A stretch of 64,000 nt of DNA from Akkermansia muciniphila. Lineage in GTDB: Bacteria > Verrucomicrobiota > Verrucomicrobiia > Limisphaerales > UBA9464. Shown here piece by piece: positions 43,601 through 51,737 of the stretch. The stretch covers positions 1 through 64,000 of the forward strand of contig CAMCYJ010000001.1 in the NCBI GenBank assembly GCA_945883815.1. Direction: 5' to 3'. The notes below the pieces were generated by a model, which worked only from the letters and a program-made list of their open reading frames with translations, was not told the origin of the DNA and ran no database searches. A program made the translations under genes and the position numbers. Each line of letters begins with the position of its first letter. Positions within the stretch are counted from its first letter, which is position 1.

Positions 43601-43646
43601 ATCCGAAACGACCGACAGCATACGATGCCGGGGCCCCTTGCGGCAG

Positions 43647-43673
43647 AAAAAAAGGTTCCCGGTGATTCCCGGG
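43647..43673 (-). terminator. Intrinsic terminator upstream of leuA
   Basis: On the minus strand CCCGG, six-base loop, CCGGG is followed by AACC and a run of seven T. It lies between the preceding hypothetical gene and leuA; a leader-attenuation role for leuA is conceivable but no leader peptide was found. Confidence 0.65.
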
Positions 43674-43713
43674 CGACGCCGGCTCCAAAAACCAACAACG
43701 CGCTCGCCCGAAA

Positions 43714-44382
43714 TCACTCCGGACCCCGGATGCGAAAAAAACGCGTCCCGGGATCAGCAGCGACACTCACCCGGGAAGTTCCATCCTGAGGCTGAGCGCC
43801 GACCTCTTGGACCAGCTCGAAGGGCTTCCGAAGATCCTCCGCAGCTTCCAGTTGGTAGCGCTGCCCTGCCAAGGCCATCCATTGAATTTGCACACGCCCT
43901 TCCGATTCCAAGGCGGCTTTCAGCTTCAACGCCGGAGCCTCCGGCAACCGGATGGATACCCCAGAGAACACGGGGCTTTCTCCCGCGGCCATCGGGCCCG
44001 CCGTACCAATGAATCCGGCATCGAACCTACGGGCCTTGGATCTAGCGCCCACCTCCAACCCGACCCCGGCGGCGATGCGCAGGGTCTGCCCATGGCGCAA
44101 CTCGCCCAGTTGGCTGCGGGGGATCGAGATCTGGACGGCATCGGCACTGCTCACTCCCGGTGTCACCACGCCGCGAACCGAATCCGGATTCCAGGCACGG
44201 ATCCGGACATCCGGCACAGAACTCAGCGCCGCATCCAAACGGAACACCCCCTGCCCCAGAGCCACCTCCGACCGCAGGCGCCGAAACCGGCGATCTTGCT
44301 GCTGGGCCAGCAAAACGCTTACGACGATTCCCAGCGCAGGGCGAAACCCGTCCGCAACGCTCACGCCTTCGGCGAGACCCAA
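43714..44382 (-). CDS. Hypothetical protein, probable C-terminal part of a secreted protein
   Basis: The frame gives 222 residues. The first part (LGIVVSVLLAQQQDRRFRRL ... ALSSVPDVRIRAWNPDSVRG) recalls cohesin-like or beta-sandwich modules of secreted proteins. The second half (VQIQWMALAGQRYQLEAAED ... GTRFFRIRGPE) is the standard C-terminal beta domain of verrucomicrobial exported proteins. No signal peptide is visible at the start I can assign, so the N-terminus may be missing or in another frame (a frameshift or truncation). It has no partner gene. Specific function is not recognisable. Confidence 0.5.
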   Translation of the reverse strand: MGLAEGVSVADGFRPALGIVVSVLLAQQQDRRFRRLRSEVALGQGVFRLDAALSSVPDVRIRAWNPDSVRGVVTPGVSSADAVQISIPRSQLGELRHGQTLRIAAGVGLEVGARSKARRFDAGFIGTAGPMAAGESPVFSGVSIRLPEAPALKLKAALESEGRVQIQWMALAGQRYQLEAAEDLRKPFELVQEVGAQPQDGTSRVSVAADPGTRFFRIRGPE

Positions 44383-44634
44383 CCCATCGACTCCTTCCGC
44401 AGCGGCTCCCCGGCCAGAACATGCGGCCTGTCTCCCAATCCCGCCAAGGACGCCACCCCTGGCAACCCAAGCACATCGAAGCGCCCGAACGTGCGGCTGG
44501 AGCGGCAGAAAAAAATCCTCAATTCGTGAAAGGTCTCAGCCGATCGCAACGAAAACCCTCATGACACCTGAATCGGGCAAACGGCAAACGCCGCCCCAGC
44601 CCTTCAGGAAAAACAATCCAAGCCACCTCAAACC

Positions 44635-45519
44635 ATGCACAGCCATCGCCGCCTCCAACGCCACCGCCATTGCCTCTTCGTGATGCTCACCCTCCTCGCC
44701 ACCACGCTGACCACGTCGGAGGCGTACGCCGCGAAGAGCTCCTCCAGCAAACCCAAACCCAAACCAGCACCTCAATCGCCAGGGAAAGATTTGAGCCCAC
44801 TGGAGAAAGTCGAGAAGATCGTCAGCATTGGGCAAAATGTCTTCAGTGCCGCCAACGCGGTCTGGGGAACAGAAGATTATGCCTATTACACGGCGTCACT
44901 GGAGTTGGTGAACTATCGAGACGAAACAGTTATCACCAGAAACAAAATCAGAACAAGAATAGTTCGAACTCATTGGTTAAACGTGAAAACCGGAACCGAG
45001 CAATATAAAACTGATCGAACAAACACCTACGACGATGGCCGTGAAGATATGTCTATAACTGACGCCCCATTTCCGCATGGATGGGGCCATATAAATTCAA
45101 TACAGCTTGATCATTACTACGACCCGGGCAAAAATTTCAAAGAAGAGATAACCTATTCAATGCCTGCAACTCAATACAAGATACTACTCCACCTAGAAAA
45201 TGCTCCTTCGAGCAGGATTAACCTCATCGATTCAGCGCGAATCACAGAAACACTGAACTATCAAGAAATTCAACCCAACGAAACATACGATAACTATCGC
45301 AAAATTAGTTCCAGCAGTTTCATTGACAATCGGCCTGTCAAAACGGAGAATTTTGATACTCGAGAAGCTCGCATCACCATGAGTTCTGCCCAACTCATCA
45401 GTTATCCCAAAGTCAACGCAGTGACCGTTTTTGGGGACCATACGATTCATTTTCTGGCCCCGAGAAAAGCTCACTACATCATCTCTCCCACTCCAGAAGA
45501 CTCTACCGAGAACCCCTGA
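44635..45519 (+). CDS. AT-rich hypothetical secreted protein
   Basis: The 294-residue product begins with a basic region and a hydrophobic stretch (LFVMLTLLATTLTTSEAYA) that looks like a signal peptide, then a Ser/Lys/Pro linker. The mature part is rich in Tyr, Asn, Ile and Thr, predicted mainly beta, with no recognised family. From about 44890 onward the DNA is strikingly AT-rich compared with every neighbour, and codons ending in A/T dominate, which suggests recent acquisition. It is followed after 11 bp by another unknown gene of similar composition, so the two likely form an operon. Confidence 0.6.
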   Translation: MHSHRRLQRHRHCLFVMLTLLATTLTTSEAYAAKSSSSKPKPKPAPQSPGKDLSPLEKVEKIVSIGQNVFSAANAVWGTEDYAYYTASLELVNYRDETVITRNKIRTRIVRTHWLNVKTGTEQYKTDRTNTYDDGREDMSITDAPFPHGWGHINSIQLDHYYDPGKNFKEEITYSMPATQYKILLHLENAPSSRINLIDSARITETLNYQEIQPNETYDNYRKISSSSFIDNRPVKTENFDTREARITMSSAQLISYPKVNAVTVFGDHTIHFLAPRKAHYIISPTPEDSTENP

Positions 45520-45530
45520 ATTTGGCTTTC

Positions 45531-46256
45531 ATGAAACGCTTTTCTACCGTCTTTCTGCTGTTTGCAGGGTTTTTAGCTTTGGTGTTTTGGGTGCTTATCG
45601 GATTACCGCAGAAACCACAAGATCCCGAAGCAGCCAAAATCTCGCCGCCTGAAACTACCACGCAAACTGCAGAGACCTCCAAGGCACCTCCTCTTTCATT
45701 CCGCGATTTAATTCCAATACCAAAAGAAGGCGCAAACCGGTCTGGTACTGGAACTCGAAAAGTCCACCAAAGGTTAGTTCCATTCCGCCCCAAATCTGAA
45801 CTACCCCAAGTTTTGCACGGTAACTTGCATGCTCAACAGTTATTAATCGTATTAGAGGAAGCACAAGTCAACCCAGCCATCATTCAATTGGAGTTCAAGA
45901 ATATTTATAACAACCTGGGTTCCATCAAAGATCTGCAAGTGCGTATCGCTGAAAACATGGTTGAGCTGCATGGAAGAATCGGCGATATTATGCAAACGAA
46001 CAGCAAAGACACCGATGCGATAGATCGTGAATTGAGAGGTTTGGATACTGCTGAGTGGAGTAGCACCGAATCTGATGGCGATCTGATCGAAGAACACCGC
46101 CAGGCAATCCTTTCGGCACTTGCCGGAACGAAGATTGCCTCTGACCCTGAACTCCAAAAGAAGCTCTTCGACATCAAGGTTCGTTTGGTCCTGTCGCCTG
46201 AAGCCAGTGAGTTCATGAAATCCTACAGTCCGGTCACCACCGCCAAGGCGCCGTGA
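45531..46256 (+). CDS. AT-rich hypothetical membrane-anchored protein
   Basis: The 241-residue product has an N-terminal transmembrane helix (STVFLLFAGFLALVFWVLIG) and a soluble remainder. That part has a Pro/Thr linker, then helical, charged segments (LLIVLEEAQVNPAIIQLEF, NMVELHGRIGDIMQTNSKD). It is not a recognised family. The composition resembles the preceding gene and differs from the GC-rich surroundings. The ATG at 45531 is preferred over a TTG nine bases earlier. It probably works together with the upstream secreted protein; a hairpin downstream may end the transcript. Confidence 0.6.
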   Translation: MKRFSTVFLLFAGFLALVFWVLIGLPQKPQDPEAAKISPPETTTQTAETSKAPPLSFRDLIPIPKEGANRSGTGTRKVHQRLVPFRPKSELPQVLHGNLHAQQLLIVLEEAQVNPAIIQLEFKNIYNNLGSIKDLQVRIAENMVELHGRIGDIMQTNSKDTDAIDRELRGLDTAEWSSTESDGDLIEEHRQAILSALAGTKIASDPELQKKLFDIKVRLVLSPEASEFMKSYSPVTTAKAP

Positions 46257-46296
46257 CGGAGACACCGAATCGTCCCGAAGTGAGTCGGAGGGATGG

Positions 46297-46347
46297 ACTT
46301 GCAGGCTTGGGTTAAAAACTCCAATTCCGTTACCCGAGCCTGCAAGT
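46297..46347. terminator. Long hairpin after the AT-rich pair
   Basis: ACTTGCAGGCTTGGGTTA (46297-46314) pairs with TTACCCGAGCCTGCAAGT (46330-46347) at 16 of 18 positions around a 15-base loop. T-rich bases after it are few, so it may be a terminator or another structural element. Confidence 0.55.
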
Positions 46348-46659
46348 TTCGGTCTAGCTAAACCGTCTGTGAGCTGTGGCCAGGAGGCGGAGAGTTCCGG
46401 GACCGAGCCGGAAACTCGAAAAACCACTTTTTTAGCGGCGGATCCCCAACTCCATACCGGAGATCCCCAGTATTGGGAGACCAAAACGAGATATCCTCCA
46501 AGCCGCCAAGGAGCGAGCCATGTTCTCGATCCCCGGCGAGGGTCGGCCTCTACTGTCCATCGACAGGTTGGACGCCGAGAAAGCGCCGGTTTTGCCGTAC
46601 CTTCCAACACTTGATTTTTACCTCCAACACTCGATTTTTACCCTCCAGAAGTCAGAACG

Positions 46660-46682
46660 CAGGGTCGGGAGACCTGGCCTCC
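46660..46682 (-). repeat. Degenerate REP-like element
   Basis: CAGGGTCGGGAGACCTGGCCTCC resembles the GCCGGGTC-GGGA-GACCCGGC hairpin of the array at the window start; on the minus strand the leading tetranucleotide is GGAG, an alternative seen before REP hairpins. Confidence 0.4.
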
Positions 46683-46690
46683 GGGAGAAG

Positions 46691-47824
46691 CTAGTGGCGC
46701 TCGTAGCGGCGCCAGCCGGGGGTTTCACGGACTTCAACAGGACCGCGGGGCGCGTGCATGAGGAATGCCTCGACGGGATAACGTCGAAGGCGATCGAAAC
46801 CTGGGTCTGGTCCCAACACGCTCAAGACCTTGGACAGAGCGTCTGTGCTCATTGCCTCCGCGCCAATCAAGGTCACCTGACTGGGATGAGTTAGCGCCCA
46901 TCCGGTCCGCGGATCCAACAGGTGCGAGTAGCGAATCCCGCCCAGTTCCACCCGTTGGAATCGGTCGCCGGAGGTCACCAAGGCTCGATCCTTGAGCCAA
47001 ACCACTCGACCCGGCGGCGCATTCGTCACATCCAGTTCTCCGATCTCAACCTTCCAGCCCGACTGTCCCGGCGGCGATCCAGCAGCGAACAGGTCTCCTC
47101 CGCCGGACACCAGCGAGCAGCGGACTCCCCTCGCCTTCAGCACGCGAGTCGCCTCATCCAACGCATATCCTTTGGCAATCCCGCCTAAATCGAGGCGCAT
47201 CCCCGGCACCACGAGGCGCGCTGTGCGTCGACCCGTAGCATCGGTGCCCAGCACCACGTGCTGCCACCCCGTGGCTGCTCGCGCCGCGGTCACCTTGGAC
47301 TCTTCGGGCAACACCCGCTGACGCCGCGCCCGTTTCCACACGTCCACCAGAGGGCCCACGGTGATGTCAAAAGCCCCGCCGCTCATGCGAGACACCTCCT
47401 GCGCCCGCTCTAGAACCCGGGCCAGATCGGTACTCAAAGGCACCACCGCACCCGTGCCGGAGGTCTTGGACAAGCGGCTCAACTCCGAGTCGGCCTCGTA
47501 GTCGCTGAGGATGCGGTTCAGGTCGGAAATCCGCTGGAAGGCCGCGGCCGCTGCCACATCGCCCGAGGCCTGATCGGCCGCATAGAGCACGACTCGAAAG
47601 GGCATCCCCATGTGCGTCTGGCGGTATTCACAGCGAATCTGCGGGACCGGACGGGTCTGGCAGCCGGTCCCGATGCCCGTGAGCAACAGCGCCAGACATC
47701 CGAAGGCGATCACGGTTGACCAGCTCCATCGAGCCCGCTGCACCCCCCCATGGCTGGACATCGGGATCCACGATGCAACCCTTGGGAATCCTTCGGCTCG
47801 TGCCGTCTTCCCGGATGGGTTCAT
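46691..47824 (-). CDS. apbE: FAD:protein FMN transferase (ApbE family)
   Basis: The 377-residue product is an ApbE flavin transferase. After a long N-terminal region comes a hydrophobic segment ending in LLLTGIGTGC (a likely lipobox), then QTHMGMPFRVVLYA, AAFQRISDLNRILSDYEADS, GGAFDITVGPLVDVWKRAR, LDLGGIAKGYALDEA, SLVSGGGDLFA and DPRTGWALTHPSQVTL with the late AMSTDALSKVL. These are the FAD/Mg-binding motifs of the family, which attaches FMN to Thr residues of periplasmic flavoproteins. The ATG at 47824 overlaps the upstream gene stop (ATGA); an ATG at 47764 would give a tidier signal peptide. It closes the hpn-type run. Confidence 0.86.
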   Translation of the reverse strand: MNPSGKTARAEGFPRVASWIPMSSHGGVQRARWSWSTVIAFGCLALLLTGIGTGCQTRPVPQIRCEYRQTHMGMPFRVVLYAADQASGDVAAAAAFQRISDLNRILSDYEADSELSRLSKTSGTGAVVPLSTDLARVLERAQEVSRMSGGAFDITVGPLVDVWKRARRQRVLPEESKVTAARAATGWQHVVLGTDATGRRTARLVVPGMRLDLGGIAKGYALDEATRVLKARGVRCSLVSGGGDLFAAGSPPGQSGWKVEIGELDVTNAPPGRVVWLKDRALVTSGDRFQRVELGGIRYSHLLDPRTGWALTHPSQVTLIGAEAMSTDALSKVLSVLGPDPGFDRLRRYPVEAFLMHAPRGPVEVRETPGWRRYERH

Positions 47825-48246
47825 GGACGTCCCTGCTGCACCGCAGTGGTCGGCTCGGATCGGGGCTTCACCTTCTCGGTGTAGGTGATGACTCCAGCAC
47901 CCAAGACAATGAGGCAGACACCCAGCCACCGAAGAGGGCTGACCGTCTCGTGCAGGACAAACCGCGCCGCCAATGTCGTGAGCACAAAACCGAGCGAGGT
48001 CAGGGGCCACACAAAGCTCACGTCACCCTGAGACATCAGGTACAGCAGGCACCCAAAGAACGCCGCCTCGAAACCCACGCCGACCAACAGCGGGATATTG
48101 GTGAAACCGGAGCGGATGAGTCGCAAAATCTCCGACACACTCACGCGGTCCATCTCACCGATCTCCTTCAAGCCTCGGCTCAAGAACACCACCCCGATGG
48201 CCTCCATGCAGAGACCGGCCAGCAAAACCAAGATCAGGCGACTCAT
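47821..48246 (-). CDS. EamA/SMR-like four-helix membrane protein
   Basis: The 141-residue protein has four hydrophobic helices (LILVLLAGLCMEAIGVVFLS, IPLLVGVGFEAAFFGCLLYL, FVWPLTSLGFVLTTLAARFV, LGVCLIVLGAGVITY), the size and shape of half of an EamA transporter or of an SMR-type protein. Such proteins flip or export small molecules and sometimes lipid-linked sugars. The start at 48246 overlaps the hpnK stop (ATGA), and its stop overlaps apbE, so it belongs to the lipid cluster. A role in moving a hopanoid-linked or isoprenoid-linked compound is only a guess. Confidence 0.7.
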   Translation of the reverse strand: MSRLILVLLAGLCMEAIGVVFLSRGLKEIGEMDRVSVSEILRLIRSGFTNIPLLVGVGFEAAFFGCLLYLMSQGDVSFVWPLTSLGFVLTTLAARFVLHETVSPLRWLGVCLIVLGAGVITYTEKVKPRSEPTTAVQQGRP

Positions 48247-49079
48247 AAACAATCAGAATAACGGCACAATTGGATCCCCCGCGACTCGATCACCTCGCGC
48301 ACCCGGGGGCTGAGCAACGCCTCCAACTCATGCCGGTGGGCGTCCTCGTCGGCATGACAGTACAACTCCCAGGTCCCAGGCTGAAGCTCCGGCAAGAGCC
48401 GCAGCAAATAGTCTTCGGTCACCCGGCTGTTCTGCAGCAAACCGTAGGTGCAGGCGGCGTGACGCAACCCGTGACGGGCCAACAACGGCTCGCAACGACG
48501 CGACAAGGCCCCGAAAACCCCAGCATGCGACAGCCGGTACAAGTACTCCCCGGACGCCATGCGCAAGTTCTGGATCAACGGATCCCGAGTCAGGCGAACC
48601 GAGCGGATTCCCAGCGCATTCGCATGATCCAACAGCACGCGGAACACCCCGGGATGGAGGTGAAAGTTCAGGTGCCCGTTGACGTGATCCAAGGCCAGGC
48701 CGGTGGCGCGGAATCGTTCAAATTGAGCCATAAGTTCCCGGCGCACTTGTTCCTGCAAGCCCGGCACAAAAAAGTAACGCAACCCGGCCACCACCGGTCG
48801 ATCGGTGAATCGACCCTGTTCATCCACCAACCCAGGAATCTCCGTCGGGGGCAACACCGACCGTCCACAGACCAGCACCGAATGCAGACCCACGCCGAGT
48901 TGGGGATTGGCCCTGGCAATCCGCACGGCTGCCTCGGCGGCATCGCCAGCCACCATGAGGCTGGCCGAGGCGAGGATTCCTTCCCGATGGGCGCGTTCGA
49001 TCGCCCGGTTGGCGCTATCGGAGATTCCGAAATCGTCGGCATTGACGATGAGCCGGATGGGAGCGTGTCTCGAAATCAT
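48243..49079 (-). CDS. hpnK: ChbG/HpnK-family deacetylase (YdjC fold)
   Basis: The 278-residue product belongs to the YdjC/HpnK family of metal-dependent carbohydrate deacetylases: the N-terminal LIVNADDFGISDSANRAIER carries metal-binding Asp residues, QLGVGLHSVL and LDHVNGHLNFHLHPGVFRVL add His ligands, and WELYCHADEDAHRHELEAL the last. HpnK homologues cluster with hopanoid genes, where they deacetylate a sugar head group. It follows hpnD after 29 bp, matching that arrangement. A squalene-hopene cyclase gene is not in the window. Confidence 0.85.
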   Translation of the reverse strand: MISRHAPIRLIVNADDFGISDSANRAIERAHREGILASASLMVAGDAAEAAVRIARANPQLGVGLHSVLVCGRSVLPPTEIPGLVDEQGRFTDRPVVAGLRYFFVPGLQEQVRRELMAQFERFRATGLALDHVNGHLNFHLHPGVFRVLLDHANALGIRSVRLTRDPLIQNLRMASGEYLYRLSHAGVFGALSRRCEPLLARHGLRHAACTYGLLQNSRVTEDYLLRLLPELQPGTWELYCHADEDAHRHELEALLSPRVREVIESRGIQLCRYSDCL

Positions 49080-49108
49080 GAGCGATGCTCCTCGCGGTCC
49101 GGCAACCC

Positions 49109-49981
49109 CTAGGCACCATAGCCGGTGACCCGAAGCCCCAATCGGGAGCGCAGGACCGCGTTCAGGATGATCCCGATCTTCCGGGCCCGGGTCAGCCGAA
49201 GTGGTGTCTCCTCCAACACATGGAAACGGGATTTCTCCAATCGCTCCAAAAGGCGCCAGTAGACATTGCCCATCAACTCCGCAGACACCATCGAAGCGCG
49301 CTCTGAAACCGGGAGCACGTCGCGGGCTTTCTGGTAATAACGACGGGCTCGCCCATCAATTTCCAAGGCCAACTGATGGAAGCGCTCCGACCATTCGCAG
49401 CGCAGAATCTCCTCGGGATTCACCCGGAATCGCTGCATATCCGACAGCGGCAGATAAATGCGGCCCCGGGCGGCATCATTGCCCACATCGCGCAGGATGT
49501 TGGTCAATTGCAACGCCTTGCCCAACGCATCGGCATAAGCTCGGCACGCCGGGTCGGTGTAACCGAAGATCTCAATGCTCAACAAACCCACGACGCTCGC
49601 GACACGGTAGCAATACAACTCCAACTCGGCCGGGTCTTGGTAGCGAGTCTGGACGAGGTCGGTCTCGACCCCGAGGATCAGCTCGTCAAACAAGCGGAAG
49701 GGCAACCGGTAGGTTTGGATGTGAGGGGCCAATTCGCGGTTCACCTCCATCGAGGGTTCGCGCCCCTCACAGGCGGCTGCGATGTCAGCACGCCACGCTT
49801 CGAGGGTTTTCCGCCGCTGATCCACCGGGATGGAATCCTCGTCGGCCGCGTCATCCACCTGACGGCAGAACGCATACAACGCCGACATGGCTGCACGCTT
49901 CTCAGGCGTCAATAAAATGAAGGCCAGCGCCAGGTTGGAGGCGCTTTTCCGCGTGATCTGCTCCGAGACACCAGAATTCAC
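49109..49981 (-). CDS. hpnD: Squalene/phytoene synthase family protein (HpnD type)
   Basis: The 290-residue product condenses isoprenoid diphosphates. The first Asp-rich motif is CRQVDDAADEDS, the second is TNILRDVGNDAARGRIYLP, and YCYRVASVVGLLSIEIFGY with the N-terminal SASNLALAFILLTPEKR and MSALYAFCRQ are typical of presqualene diphosphate synthases HpnD. Together with HpnK this suggests hopanoid or related triterpenoid synthesis; HpnC and HpnE are not visible in the window. The ATG at 49981 overlaps the preceding small gene as ATGA. Confidence 0.85.
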   Translation of the reverse strand: MNSGVSEQITRKSASNLALAFILLTPEKRAAMSALYAFCRQVDDAADEDSIPVDQRRKTLEAWRADIAAACEGREPSMEVNRELAPHIQTYRLPFRLFDELILGVETDLVQTRYQDPAELELYCYRVASVVGLLSIEIFGYTDPACRAYADALGKALQLTNILRDVGNDAARGRIYLPLSDMQRFRVNPEEILRCEWSERFHQLALEIDGRARRYYQKARDVLPVSERASMVSAELMGNVYWRLLERLEKSRFHVLEETPLRLTRARKIGIILNAVLRSRLGLRVTGYGA

Positions 49982-50313
49982 AAATCCGTCGGATTAAGAT
50001 TCCCAGAACCCTTGGCAGGGAGCCCACCCGTGTCGGACAAAGTCGGATTGCGTGGGCGATCCTTGCTATGGCGACGACGGCGGCGACGGCCAGAACCCTT
50101 GGAATCGTTGATCACCCCTCGCCCTTTTTGCTTCTCGGACTTCCGAAAAAATACGGCCCAGATCACCCCAATGGCCAGAACCACCAACCCGGCGAAAATG
50201 GCAACCGTGGAGCCACTGAAGGCCTTCTGGGTTTCAGAATTAAAGCCCGACGGCAATTGCGACGCTGTGGAGTCAGCCAGCATTAGCATCGAATGGGTGA
50301 ACAGTGAACTCAT
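49978..50313 (-). CDS. Small single-helix membrane protein with basic tail
   Basis: The 111-residue protein has one clear transmembrane helix (VAIFAGLVVLAIGVIWAVFF) near residues 37-56 and a strongly basic cytoplasmic tail (GRRRRRRHSKDRPR). No family is recognised. Its start overlaps the response-regulator stop and its own stop overlaps hpnD, both as ATGA, so it is a genuine, translationally coupled gene linking the two-component system to the lipid genes. It could be a membrane adaptor or an unrecognised component; its function is not predictable. Confidence 0.65.
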   Translation of the reverse strand: MSSLFTHSMLMLADSTASQLPSGFNSETQKAFSGSTVAIFAGLVVLAIGVIWAVFFRKSEKQKGRGVINDSKGSGRRRRRRHSKDRPRNPTLSDTGGLPAKGSGNLNPTDL

Positions 50314-51737
50314 CGAACAGCAGAGCCTGTTCCGGTGTCCACGTCTTCGTCAACGCCGCCGTCCACACCCAACCCGAGCCGGCCCATGCGATACCGCAAT
50401 GAATGCCGCGACAAATCCAACGCCGACGCGGCCTTGGACAAGCTGCCGTCACTGGCCTCCAAGGCATCGAGGATCATTTCCTTTTCGAAGCGCAGAAGTG
50501 CCTCCGGCAACGAGCCGCCCTTGGAAACACCGTTCCTCTCGAGCAGACCATCGCGCAAGCGGGACTCCACTTCGAAGTCCGGGAGACTCGCTGGCTGAAT
50601 GAGTTCGGAAGGTTCGAGAATCACGGCCCGTTCAATCACATTGCGCAATTCGCGTACGTTGCCCGGCCAACTGTGGGCCTGCAGTGCAAGCATGGCCAAT
50701 GGCGAGATATCCTTAACGGTGCGGCTCAGCTTGAGGGCAAACACCCGAAGGAAATTCCGGGCCAACAGTGCTATGTCCGCTCCCCGTTCGCGCAGCGGGG
50801 GAGGCCGAAACTGCATGACATTGAGACGATGGAAGAGGTCTTCGCGGAACTCCCCCTTTTTGATGGCCTCGACGATGTTGCGATTGGTCGCGGCGATGAG
50901 ACGCACCTGGACTCTCAGCTCCTGAGTGCCGCCCACGCGAGTGAAGGAACCATCCTCGAGGAAACGCAACAGCTTGGCCTGAAGCGGACGACTCATGTCG
51001 CCGATCTCGTCCAGGAAGATCGTGCCGCCGTCGGCCTCCTCCACATACCCCCGCTTGGTCCGATGGGCACCGGTGAAGGCTCCGCGTTCGTAGCCGAAGA
51101 GCTCCGACTCGAGGAGGGTCTCCGGAATGGCTGCGCAATTGAGCCTTATGTAATTGGCCGTGGCCCGACGGCTGTGGAAGTGGATGGCCCCGGCGATGAG
51201 CTCCTTGCCCGTCCCACTTTCGCCCAAGATCAACACGGTGGCATCCGTCGGCGCCACTGTCTGGATCAGTTGCCGCAATTCCTGCATCTTCGGCGATTCA
51301 CCAACAATGTTCTCAATTCGGATGCCACTGCCGGCGCGGGCCTTGAGGGCCGCATTCTCGGTCAACAACCGATGCCGCTCCGCGCAACGGCCAACCGCGT
51401 GCAAAAGTTCATCCGGCTCGAAGGGCTTGGCCAGATAGTCGGTCGCTCCCGATTTGATGGCCTCGACGGCCAGCTTGGGCGTGGCGTAGGCCGTGATCAT
51501 GATCACCGGCAGATCGGGGCGCTTTTCGGCCACCATCTTGAGAAACTCATAGCCACTCATGCCGCCCAATCGGGCGTCGGTGATGACCATGAAAAAGTTC
51601 TCCTGCTGAATGAGCTTCAGCCCCGCTTCGGCAGAATCGGCCAGGCGAACCTCGTACGACTCCCCTTCGAGCACCGTCTGGAGCGACAGGCGCATGTTCT
51701 TCTCATCATCGACAACCAACAAAGGCGGCAATTTCAT
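50310..51737 (-). CDS. NtrC-family sigma-54-dependent response regulator
   Basis: The 475-residue protein has a receiver domain (residues 5-120; phospho-acceptor Asp 54 in VITDARLGGMSG, Lys in YLAKPFEPDE), an AAA+ sigma-54 activation domain (about 145-380; Walker A ILGESGTGKELIAGA, GAFTGA loop in YERGAFTGAHRT, Walker B GTIFLDEIGDM), and a C-terminal Fis-type HTH (about 415-455, ASALDLSRHSLRYRMGRLG). It activates sigma-54 promoters when phosphorylated by the adjacent kinase. Its gene overlaps the kinase gene by four bases. Its targets are unknown; -24/-12 promoters were not searched exhaustively. Confidence 0.92.
   Translation of the reverse strand: MKLPPLLVVDDEKNMRLSLQTVLEGESYEVRLADSAEAGLKLIQQENFFMVITDARLGGMSGYEFLKMVAEKRPDLPVIMITAYATPKLAVEAIKSGATDYLAKPFEPDELLHAVGRCAERHRLLTENAALKARAGSGIRIENIVGESPKMQELRQLIQTVAPTDATVLILGESGTGKELIAGAIHFHSRRATANYIRLNCAAIPETLLESELFGYERGAFTGAHRTKRGYVEEADGGTIFLDEIGDMSRPLQAKLLRFLEDGSFTRVGGTQELRVQVRLIAATNRNIVEAIKKGEFREDLFHRLNVMQFRPPPLRERGADIALLARNFLRVFALKLSRTVKDISPLAMLALQAHSWPGNVRELRNVIERAVILEPSELIQPASLPDFEVESRLRDGLLERNGVSKGGSLPEALLRFEKEMILDALEASDGSLSKAASALDLSRHSLRYRMGRLGLGVDGGVDEDVDTGTGSAVR

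Larger units (their letters stand above)
46257..46690. other. Intergenic region with hairpin, direct repeat and degenerate REP
   Basis: No gene is seen. It contains the long hairpin at 46297-46347, two tandem units of a 20-21 bp sequence (CCTTCCAACACTTGATTTTTA at 46600-46620 shifted by one base, then 46621-46640), and a degenerate REP-like sequence at 46660-46682. Confidence 0.55.

Noticed and set aside
43600..43713. Leucine attenuator with leader peptide before leuA
   Set aside because: A terminator hairpin is present, but no short reading frame with consecutive leucine codons precedes it; it is better explained as the end of the upstream gene.
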